NCBI RefSeq assembly: GCF_022832975.1
Contig: NZ_CP094846.1
Location: 1 to 64,000 of the forward strand
Origin: Ornithobacterium rhinotracheale
GTDB lineage: Bacteria; Bacteroidota; Bacteroidia; Flavobacteriales; Weeksellaceae
DNA: 64,000 nucleotides
Direction of reading: 5' to 3'
Both the position numbers and the translations under genes were made by a program. The notes beneath the pieces were generated by a model that searched no databases, was not told where the DNA came from, and saw only the letters and a program-made list of their open reading frames with translations. This document shows, in pieces, positions 32,894 to 40,173 of the stretch. Numbering within the stretch: the stretch's first letter is position 1; the number at the start of each line of letters is the position of its first letter.

Positions 32894-34233
32894 TAAATTT
32901 CTTTTAAATCTAGTCCTCCATAATTTCCGCTACTCATCATCAAAAATACTTTTCCAGCCTTTGGTAAGGTTTCAATATAATTTTTGAGTCCTTGTGGCTC
33001 GGTAAAAACAATCAAACTTTGATCATTAAACGCTTCTTTGATAAAGGCTGGCTCGATAGGCTCACGACGTTTGATGCGCAAAGCTTCCTCGTTGTAATAA
33101 ACCACTTTTATTTCGGCTTTGGCCAAAGAATCTTTATACTGCACCAAAAATTCAGGATTGAGCGAGCTATAGGTATGTAATTCAAGGCAAGCTACTAAGT
33201 CATTGGCAGGATATTGTTCCTTTACTGCTGCAGTGCTAGAGCTCACTTTCGATGGCGCGTGAGCAAAATCTTTGTACACTACATAATCTTTGTTTCTTTT
33301 GACTAGTTCAAGGCGTTTAGATGCTCCCTTAAAGCTTTGAATAGCTTCGTAAAACTCTTCATCCATCATGCCTAAGTGATTGCAAATATGTCGAGCGCCT
33401 TCTAAATTGCTTAAATTATGTTTTCCGAAGATTTCTAAAGGGATTGGGCCTTCTGCAGTTTCCAAATAAGTGATACCGTCTTCAATATAATGCGCAGGCG
33501 TCTTATACGGAATTTTGCGAATAGGATTTTGAGATTTCAACACGACACGCACCACATTTGGGTCTTCTGCGTTGTAAACGATGATTCCGCCATTTACGAT
33601 ACTGTCTACAAATTTCTCGAATTGCTCTACATAATTCTCAAAAGTAGGGAAAACATTGATGTGGTCCCATGCTATGCCACTCAAAAGCGCCACATTGGGC
33701 TGATACAACAAGAATTTTGAGCGACGATCGAGCGCAGATGACAAATATTCATCTCCCTCCATAATCATAAAATCGCTTTCTTCTGTCGAGCGCACCATTA
33801 CCTCAAATCCTTCTAATTGAGCGCCTACCATATAATCCTCCTCACGCCCATGATAATGCAAAGCATGCAAAATCATCGAGGTGATGGTGGTTTTCCCGTG
33901 CGAACCGCCTATGACTACGCGTGTTTTGTCCTTGGACTGCTCGTACAAAAATTCTGGATACGAATAAATCTTCAGACCTAATTCTTGCGCTTTTAGCATT
34001 TCTGGGTTATCACTTTGGGCATGCATCCCCAATATTACAGCATCTAAATCTGGCGTAATGCGCTCTGGGAACCATCCAATTTCAGGAGGCAATATGCCAT
34101 ATTTCTCTAATCTCGACTTTGATGGCTCAAAAATCGAATCATCAGATCCTGTAACTTGGTAGCCTTTTTGTTTCAAAGCGATGGCTAAATTGTGCATGGC
34201 ACTTCCCCCTATGGCGATAAAATGGACTTTCAT
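32893..34233 (-). CDS. mpl: Mur ligase, Mpl-like (murein tripeptide ligase)
   Basis: 446-residue Mur ligase that attaches the recycled tripeptide L-Ala-gamma-D-Glu-meso-DAP to UDP-MurNAc. Seen: an N-terminal Rossmann motif FIAIGGSAMHNLAIALK, the ATP-binding loop GGSHGKTTITSMI, LLSGIAWDHINVFPT and a C-terminal domain from about residue 310 (DYVVYKDFAHAPSKV). SAMHN in place of the MurC GIGMSG and the short length favour Mpl over MurC. A -7 element TATCTTTG lies 23 bp upstream (34256-34263). Confidence 0.87.
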   Translation of the reverse strand: MKVHFIAIGGSAMHNLAIALKQKGYQVTGSDDSIFEPSKSRLEKYGILPPEIGWFPERITPDLDAVILGMHAQSDNPEMLKAQELGLKIYSYPEFLYEQSKDKTRVVIGGSHGKTTITSMILHALHYHGREEDYMVGAQLEGFEVMVRSTEESDFMIMEGDEYLSSALDRRSKFLLYQPNVALLSGIAWDHINVFPTFENYVEQFEKFVDSIVNGGIIVYNAEDPNVVRVVLKSQNPIRKIPYKTPAHYIEDGITYLETAEGPIPLEIFGKHNLSNLEGARHICNHLGMMDEEFYEAIQSFKGASKRLELVKRNKDYVVYKDFAHAPSKVSSSTAAVKEQYPANDLVACLELHTYSSLNPEFLVQYKDSLAKAEIKVVYYNEEALRIKRREPIEPAFIKEAFNDQSLIVFTEPQGLKNYIETLPKAGKVFLMMSSGNYGGLDLKEI

Positions 34234-34255
34234 AGCTAATTATGTTTCGGTCTGC

Positions 34256-34263
34256 CAAAGATA
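34256..34263 (-). promoter_or_regulatory. -7 promoter element of mpl
   Basis: TATCTTTG on the minus strand, matching TANNTTTG, ends 23 bp upstream of the mpl start. No good -33 box is seen. Confidence 0.5.
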
Positions 34264-34367
34264 CAAATTATACAATGCTTTTGCAGGCTTAAAATTGATT
34301 TTTTAAAAGTGTAAAGCAAACAATTTGTTAAACATTCAATGTTCCATCATAAATTAATGCCAATAAT

Positions 34368-34487
34368 TATTTTTGGTATGTTTTGGCACACGATTTGAAA
34401 AATAAAAGACAAATACAAGCGCTAAATTTGTATTTGTCCTCATGTGTTAGAATTTTACTCCCGTTGTGAATCAGCGGGAGTTTTTTG
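34368..34487 (+). ncRNA. Candidate small RNA with terminal hairpins
   Basis: The 325-bp gap between mpl and folB has no gene. On the plus strand, downstream of a TATTTTTG box near 34368-34376, there is an 11-bp hairpin (34408-34418 with 34428-34438) and then a terminator hairpin (34458-34466 with 34472-34480) followed by six T. The flanking genes are on the minus strand, so a plus-strand terminator here has no gene to serve. A short independent transcript would explain it. Confidence 0.35.
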
Positions 34488-34558
34488 TTTTAAAAAATTT
34501 GATTTTAAAGTATTTTTCTAAGCAGATTATCTACTGTAAAAATCAATAAAAATGGATT

Positions 34559-34921
34559 TTATCTGAATTTCTGGTACATCTTCACGCTTGCGCTTTCGAT
34601 ATTGCCAGGCATGGGCGGATCAAGTTTAGCCAATTGAATTTCAGCTCCTTCTATTTGGTCTGAGTAATTTTTTATTTCGGCTAAAATATCATAGCATACT
34701 TTTTCCAAAAGATTGCTTTTCTGCTTCATTCGGCGATGAATTATTTCTGACAAATCTGCATAGTTTATGGTATACTTCAAATCGTCGGTTTTTCCTGCCT
34801 GCGTTAAATCTACTTCCACACGCAAATTTACCACATACCATGCACCGATTACATTTTCTTCGGGCAAGCAGCCGTGGTATGCGTAAATTTTAATGTTCGT
34901 TAAATGAATTTCACCTAACAT
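34559..34921 (-). CDS. folB: Dihydroneopterin aldolase
   Basis: Cleaves dihydroneopterin to the pterin precursor of folate. At 120 residues the length is normal. Motifs are IYAYHGCLPEE (with the active-site Tyr/His region near the N-terminus), TINYADLSEII and the end AKLDPPMPGNIESASV. It lies one base after the nhaD stop codon region, so the two share a transcript with nhaD first. Confidence 0.92.
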   Translation of the reverse strand: MLGEIHLTNIKIYAYHGCLPEENVIGAWYVVNLRVEVDLTQAGKTDDLKYTINYADLSEIIHRRMKQKSNLLEKVCYDILAEIKNYSDQIEGAEIQLAKLDPPMPGNIESASVKMYQKFR

Positions 34922-34922
34922 G

Positions 34923-36335
34923 CTATTTCAACTGTTGTAATAGTGTTACGGCAGGCTCCACGCTATCATACATTCCTAGATGTTTGAATGTAATGATAAG
35001 CAATGCTCCTGCGATAAATCCTATAAGAGCCAACCATGAGATATTTTTAACATACCAGAAGAAATCTATTTTTTCCATTCCCATAGCGGCAACTCCAGCG
35101 GCAGAACCAATAATAAGTAGAGAGCCTCCTGTTCCTGCAGCGTATGCTATAAAATGCCATAGCTCGGCATCCATAGGATCATTGAACATCCCAATTGATG
35201 CGGCAACTAGTGGAACATTATCTATAACTGCAGAACCTATACCTAGCAATAATACTACGATTTCTTCTTGTGGTATGGTGGTATTAAGCCATTCAGCAAA
35301 GTTAAAAAGCATTCCTAAACTTTCTAATGCGGCTACTGCCATCAAAATTCCTAAAAAGAATAGGATACTTGACATTTCAATTCTGCCCAAAGCTCTGTGC
35401 ACAGAGAATTGTTTTTTTCTTTGATGAACCTCTTCCATGGTATTGCAGTCATTGTAGTCAAACTTAAAGTTTGTAACAAACTCAGCAGCAAACCAAACCA
35501 CTCCTAATGATAACATCATTCCTACATAAGGTGGCAAATGGGTTAACGTTTTAAATACGGGTACAAAAATAATCATTCCTAAACCTAGGTATAACATCAC
35601 AGCACTACTTGGTAGTTTTTGGCGATCTCCCTCCTCCTCTGGCGTTACTTGCCCCTTGAATGCAGGCAAAAAAGAAGCTACCGCAAATGGAACTGCAAAA
35701 CACAACACCGCAGGGATCACCAAATATTCTATAAGTTTAGCCACACTCACTTTTCCTGCAATCCACAACATAGTAGTGGTAACATCTCCTATAGGAGACC
35801 ATGCTCCACCTGCATTGGCAGCTATCACAATAAGCCCGGCATACCACAAACGCTCCTCTTTATTAGGAATTATTTTTCTCAAAATGGTGATTAAAACTAT
35901 GGTTGCAGTAAGGTTATCTATAATGGCAGATAAGAAAAATGCCAAGACCCCTACAATCCAAAGTAGTTTACGCTTGCTGCGTGTTTTTACAAAATCTTTG
36001 ATAATTTCGAAACCTCTGTGCAAATCAATGATTTCTACAATGGTCATGGCTCCGATAAGGAAAAATAGAATTTCGGCGGTTTTTCCTAAATGGTGAAGTA
36101 AACTTTCTTCTATTGCCTCAAGTTTAGCTTCGCTCACATCTGGAATACCAAGATGCTCGAAGATAGGCACCAGCCCATTATTGATTTCGTACACGGTGAG
36201 CAAATTAGTCGAAAGTAAAGCCCACATAACGGCTGCCATGATAAGTGCTGGCACAGTTTTATCTAACTTAATAGTATGTTCTAAAGTGATTAAAACATAG
36301 CCAACAATAAATACTAATACAATAATTGTGTTCAT
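34923..36335 (-). CDS. nhaD: NhaD-type sodium/proton antiporter
   Basis: A 470-residue membrane protein with about twelve predicted spans, starting MNTIIVLVFIVGYVLITLEH. Family motifs are FFLIGAMTIVEIIDLHRGF, FFLSAIIDNLTATIVLITIL (the Asp-Asn pair) and the repeat IGSAVIDNVPLVAASIGMF, plus GGAWSPIGDVTTTMLWIAG. It exports Na+ or Li+ in exchange for protons and is common in Flavobacteriia. It lies just ahead of folB on the same transcript. Confidence 0.93.
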   Translation of the reverse strand: MNTIIVLVFIVGYVLITLEHTIKLDKTVPALIMAAVMWALLSTNLLTVYEINNGLVPIFEHLGIPDVSEAKLEAIEESLLHHLGKTAEILFFLIGAMTIVEIIDLHRGFEIIKDFVKTRSKRKLLWIVGVLAFFLSAIIDNLTATIVLITILRKIIPNKEERLWYAGLIVIAANAGGAWSPIGDVTTTMLWIAGKVSVAKLIEYLVIPAVLCFAVPFAVASFLPAFKGQVTPEEEGDRQKLPSSAVMLYLGLGMIIFVPVFKTLTHLPPYVGMMLSLGVVWFAAEFVTNFKFDYNDCNTMEEVHQRKKQFSVHRALGRIEMSSILFFLGILMAVAALESLGMLFNFAEWLNTTIPQEEIVVLLLGIGSAVIDNVPLVAASIGMFNDPMDAELWHFIAYAAGTGGSLLIIGSAAGVAAMGMEKIDFFWYVKNISWLALIGFIAGALLIITFKHLGMYDSVEPAVTLLQQLK

Positions 36336-36556
36336 TGTTTTGAATTTGTTTTATTATTTCAAACTTCAATTTTACAAATTTTATATGAATTTTAATGTGT
36401 CTTCTTATGTCAAATTTACCTTGATATTAATCATAATGGGATTTTATAGCTTTATATTTTGAATATTTCAAAATATGTTTATTTTAGGAGGAAGGAGGTT
36501 GCATTTTTCTAAAATAGGGCAAAATGCTTTTTTGTATGATAGGATGAATCCAAATA

Positions 36557-36588
36557 TTTGGATAAGAAAAAAAATAGAATTATATTTG
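36557..36588 (+). promoter_or_regulatory. Promoter of the tRNA gene
   Basis: TTTG at 36557-36560, a 20-bp spacer and TATATTTG at 36581-36588, ending 17 bp before the mature tRNA. Confidence 0.75.
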
Positions 36589-36605
36589 CAGTCCGTTTCA
36601 AACGG

Positions 36606-36679
36606 GGTCCTATAGCTCAGCTGGTTAGAGCACTTGACTCATAATCAAGGGGTCCCTGGTTCGAGCCCAGGTGGGACCA
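36606..36679 (+). tRNA. tRNA with CAU anticodon (Met or Ile2)
   Basis: A complete 74-nt cloverleaf. The acceptor strands GGTCCTA and TGGGACC pair. The D-arm has GCTCAGCTGGTTAGAGC, the anticodon loop CTCATAA gives CAU, and the T-loop is TTCGAGC. The discriminator base is A, and CC but not the full CCA is encoded. CAU may be elongator methionine or lysidine-modified isoleucine; the GACTCATAATC arm resembles E. coli Ile2, while the GGGGTC variable loop resembles Met. Confidence 0.96.
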
Positions 36680-36690
36680 CCTTTTATAAA

Positions 36691-36727
36691 TCCCCTTAAA
36701 GCAGTGACTTTGAGGGGAATATTTTTT
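36691..36727 (+). terminator. Terminator of the tRNA gene
   Basis: CCCCTTAAAG and CTTTGAGGGG form a 10-bp stem (one G-T pair) with a 6-nt loop, followed by a T-rich tract. Confidence 0.85.
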
Positions 36728-36783
36728 ATAGGAGCAATCGGGACTTGCTTTATTGCGTTTTTAATTCCTTTTTTAAAACACAA

Positions 36784-36807
36784 AGCCCATCCGAAAACGG
36801 ATGAGCT
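36784..36807 (-). terminator. Terminator of the SusCD-GDPD operon
   Basis: On the minus strand AGCTCATCCG, a TTTT loop and CGGATGGGCT (10 bp, one G-T pair), then TTGTGTTTT, lies 42 bp after the GDPD stop. Confidence 0.8.
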
Positions 36808-36849
36808 CTGCTTAAATGAATGAAAAACGAATCCAATGAGTACGATTTA

Positions 36850-37743
36850 CTAATTGTGTAATTTTTTTTCTCTTAAATATTCTAATAAATACGCTGGTCT
36901 ATCTGTCTGAATAATTCTTGCACCTAATTCATTTATCAAATATCCATACGCAGCATCTCTATCTTGCAATGCCATATCATCATCATAGCCACCAGCTAAA
37001 GTGTCCCATAAAGTATTATACCAAATTAGTGATTTGCCCTTCAATACTTGTTTTAAATCTTTAGGTAACGGATTATCCTTGCTTTTAAAGACTAACTCAA
37101 AAGCAACTGGCTTCATATCCTTTACAAAGTCAACCACCATTTCTTTAGCTTTTGGTTTATCTAAATTTATAACAGGCATATATATGACTTTTTTGAGATA
37201 TTCACCATATTTCTTATGAACATTTGCAGGCGATTTACCACCTTTCATAATTATCTGATTAGTCGTTCCTGTTTTTTGAAGTAAGGCAAAAACATCATCA
37301 AAATATCTATCCGCTTTGTCTAAATTCAACATCACTTTTCCTTTAGCTAAAATCAAAGCTTCTTCTAATGTTGGCACATTGTGTATGGTACGAATCGCAC
37401 AACCATTTTTTAGCTTTACCTTGCGAATGCTATCTAAAGTAATTTCTTTTACTTTGCCTTTTCCCGTGGTTGTTCTATCAATTGAACTATCATGCATTAA
37501 AATTAGATGTCCATCTTTTGTTTTTTGCAAGTCAACCTCAACGATATCAACCCCCATTTTAATCGCATTTTCGATTGCTGCCAATGAGTTTTCTGGAGAA
37601 TTACGCCAATCCCCACGATGAGCGGCTACCAATACTTGTTGTAAATTAGGATTAAACAATTTTACCCTAATAGAATCTACTCGCGTTTGCGCAATTGCGC
37701 TAATTGCTAATAGAATAAACGGAATAATTAATTTTTTTTTCAT
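36850..37743 (-). CDS. Secreted glycerophosphodiester phosphodiesterase
   Basis: 297 residues with signal peptide MKKKLIIPFILLAISAIA and no lipobox. The GDPD TIM-barrel motifs are intact: AAHRGDWRNSPENSLAAIEN (catalytic His-Arg and Glu), VDIVEVDLQKTKDGHLILMH (metal Glu/Asp and second His) and DRTTTGKGKV. The enzyme releases glycerol-3-phosphate and an alcohol from glycerophosphodiesters in the periplasm. It is last in the SusCD operon, 6 bp after the metallo-beta-lactamase-fold gene. A GlpT-like transporter at 45363 could import its product. Confidence 0.92.
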   Translation of the reverse strand: MKKKLIIPFILLAISAIAQTRVDSIRVKLFNPNLQQVLVAAHRGDWRNSPENSLAAIENAIKMGVDIVEVDLQKTKDGHLILMHDSSIDRTTTGKGKVKEITLDSIRKVKLKNGCAIRTIHNVPTLEEALILAKGKVMLNLDKADRYFDDVFALLQKTGTTNQIIMKGGKSPANVHKKYGEYLKKVIYMPVINLDKPKAKEMVVDFVKDMKPVAFELVFKSKDNPLPKDLKQVLKGKSLIWYNTLWDTLAGGYDDDMALQDRDAAYGYLINELGARIIQTDRPAYLLEYLREKKLHN

Positions 37744-37749
37744 TATTAT

Positions 37750-38772
37750 TTATTTTTTTTCGAAAGAGTTATTTTTCCATATAAATTTTTCTCCCCAAAA
37801 AGGAATTATAACATTTTCATTATTTAATTTGTCAGCTCTTTCCAAAGCAGATTTAAATGACCATCTTGAATGAGATTCACCCGCATGAGTAAGCTCCAAA
37901 ATATGTGATAAAAAAATGTTTTGAGCTATTACTTTTCCTTGCCCAATTCCCAAAATATTGTTTTCAGTCAATGGATTTGGCGCATATCTCGGAATTAAAA
38001 GATTTACTTTATTAAAAATATTAGTATACTGTTTTGGCTTGTAATTAGAGTCGCCAACATGCATTAATTTAAAATGATTTGCATCTACTCCGCAATCTAT
38101 AGAAAAAACAGATACGAAATTGAATAGTTTCGAATTATTATGATCTGTAATTGAAACCTTAATCTTACAATTTCCAATTTGATAATCAGTTGGAATTTTA
38201 GATTTATAAACACCTGCTCCTTCAATAAAATTTGACAAAACTGGTTTTTTATGCTTTAGCATCTCTGAAATGAGCTGTTTATCATAATGATCTCTGTGAT
38301 TATGGGTTACACAAAGAAAATCTAAATATGGTGCTAATAATCTAGCATCTTTATGCATTATATCTATTCCAAAACACATAGACGGAGTTTTTACAACATA
38401 CCCCATATTATATAACATCCATATAACTACAGAACCTGTTTCAACATGCACATTTTGAATTTCGTTGATAACTTTATCTAAACTTTTAGAGTAATAATCT
38501 AGCAAAGCATTACTGTTTTCTAATCTTTTTGCATCATCTGTACTTTCAAGGTAAGATTTAAAGAAATCAGAACTACAATTATCAGCCAATTTTTGAATCT
38601 CATTATAAACCAAAAGTCTCTCTCCCCCATGCATGTGCCACGGATTTGTAGCCCATAACCTATCGGAAAGTTTGTGATTATTTGAAACAACCGTTTTGGC
38701 ATCAGGAACCCCTTCTGAGTCTCCGCATGAAATTACGAATATAAAAACAAATAATAAAGCTAAAAACTTTTT
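37750..38772 (-). CDS. Metallo-beta-lactamase-fold lipoprotein
   Basis: 340 residues from the ATG at 38772; the frame is open to 38817 but the later start gives a perfect lipoprotein signal (MKKFLALLFVFIFVISC). The metal-binding motif is CVTHNHRDHYD (HxHxDH), later KLMHVGDSNY supplies an Asp, and LTHAGESHSRW a His. An N-terminal extension of about 120 helical residues precedes the hydrolase fold. Family members include phosphodiesterases (NAPE-PLD type) and lactonases. In this operon, beside GDPD, a role in trimming phospholipid-derived substrates is plausible but unproven. Confidence 0.75.
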   Translation of the reverse strand, partial: KKFLALLFVFIFVISCGDSEGVPDAKTVVSNNHKLSDRLWATNPWHMHGGERLLVYNEIQKLADNCSSDFFKSYLESTDDAKRLENSNALLDYYSKSLDKVINEIQNVHVETGSVVIWMLYNMGYVVKTPSMCFGIDIMHKDARLLAPYLDFLCVTHNHRDHYDKQLISEMLKHKKPVLSNFIEGAGVYKSKIPTDYQIGNCKIKVSITDHNNSKLFNFVSVFSIDCGVDANHFKLMHVGDSNYKPKQYTNIFNKVNLLIPRYAPNPLTENNILGIGQGKVIAQNIFLSHILELTHAGESHSRWSFKSALERADKLNNENVIIPFWGEKFIWKNNSFEKK

Positions 38773-38779
38773 CATTGAA

Positions 38780-40168
38780 TTAATAACCTGGATTTTGCCA
38801 TAAAATTTTATTATCATTTATTTTCTCAATTTCACTTTGTGGAATTGGAAATAACAACTGATAATCTTTTATATCTATATCTTGAGCTTTTTTCATTATT
38901 TGTTTTGCATACCCCATTCTTACTAAATCAAACCATCTATGCCCCTCGTACGGAAACTCTCTATGCCTTTCATCTAAAATCATTTTCTTAATTAATTCTT
39001 GATTAGACAATTCTGATGTAGTTAAAACTTCTAATCCAGCGCGAACTCGTACTTCGTTTAAATATTTTATAGATTCTTCACTATATGAAATTTCATTCAA
39101 CGCTTCTGCAAGAGATAATAAAACATCTGCATATCTGATTAAAATTTTATCATTTCCAACTTGCTTATACGCTTCATTTCTTACATCCATAAATTTATTC
39201 ATCAAATAAACTCTTTTTTCAGCTTGTTCGTATAAGAGCAATGGTTTTCTTTTATCTTCATCAGTATATAGATACTTCAAACTAGGTACTTGATAATTTT
39301 CATCTTTTCTATTTGTTATATGAAACCAATAATTATGTCCTTCATTAAGAATGTCTTTATTAAATCTAACAGAAAATATGATTTCATCGTTAGTTTTATT
39401 GTTTACATCAAAAATATCTAAAGGATTTTCCAACAATTGATATTTATTTACCAAAGGGGTCAGAACATTTACAGCTTCTGTATTTTTGTGAAATGTTAAA
39501 TAAACTTTTCCAAGTAAAGCTCTTGCTGCTCCCGATGTCGCACGACCTACATTTACGTTATCATATTTTTCTGGCAACATATTGTCATCTATAATCATTT
39601 TAAGGTCACCAGCTATGAATTTCAACATCTCATCGTCTGTACTTCTTTTAATTTTTAATGCCTCACTAGGTGTCACAACCTTTCTAGTAACAGGGACTCC
39701 GCCCCATACTCTGTACATGTTGAAATATACTAAAGCCCGAACAAACATTGCTTCTGCTTTATATTGTTTTTTTAGGCTTTCATCAAAATTCGCTTGATCA
39801 ATTCGGTCTAAAATGAGATTACAACGATATACGTTATTATTAAATATAGCCCAATATTTAGACAACAATCCATTGGATGGTCTATCTACAAAATGGTCAA
39901 TATCATATCGATCTTGTGTCCCAGTAGTAGGGGCTGTCAACATAAGATTATCACTTCTAAATTCAGAGAATTCAGTATAAAAATCAACCTGTGTTTGAAG
40001 TTTTGAGTAACAACCTATTACAGCCACATCAAAGTCTTTACTAGTTTTATAAACTTTATCAATAACCAATTTATTATTTGGTGTTGTTTCTAAAAAATCA
40101 TCATTACACGAATTAAAAGTTAGTAATGAGATTATTGCGAATGTTATTGTTTTTATATTATTTTTCAT
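38780..40168 (-). CDS. SusD/RagB-family surface lipoprotein
   Basis: 462 residues with lipoprotein signal MKNNIKTITFAIISLLTFNSC. The SusD N-terminal pattern follows (NDDFLETTPNNKLVIDKVYK), as do SusD TPR-like helices, AEAMFVRALVYFNMYRVWGG and VRVRAGLEVLTTSEL. The C-terminus has DERHREFPYEGHRWFDLVRM, typical of the family. SusD proteins form the lid over the SusC channel and capture substrate at the cell surface. It follows susC by 5 bp. No surface glycoside hydrolase is in this operon, which points to a non-glycan substrate. Confidence 0.93.
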   Translation of the reverse strand: MKNNIKTITFAIISLLTFNSCNDDFLETTPNNKLVIDKVYKTSKDFDVAVIGCYSKLQTQVDFYTEFSEFRSDNLMLTAPTTGTQDRYDIDHFVDRPSNGLLSKYWAIFNNNVYRCNLILDRIDQANFDESLKKQYKAEAMFVRALVYFNMYRVWGGVPVTRKVVTPSEALKIKRSTDDEMLKFIAGDLKMIIDDNMLPEKYDNVNVGRATSGAARALLGKVYLTFHKNTEAVNVLTPLVNKYQLLENPLDIFDVNNKTNDEIIFSVRFNKDILNEGHNYWFHITNRKDENYQVPSLKYLYTDEDKRKPLLLYEQAEKRVYLMNKFMDVRNEAYKQVGNDKILIRYADVLLSLAEALNEISYSEESIKYLNEVRVRAGLEVLTTSELSNQELIKKMILDERHREFPYEGHRWFDLVRMGYAKQIMKKAQDIDIKDYQLLFPIPQSEIEKINDNKILWQNPGY

Positions 40169-40173
40169 GACTA

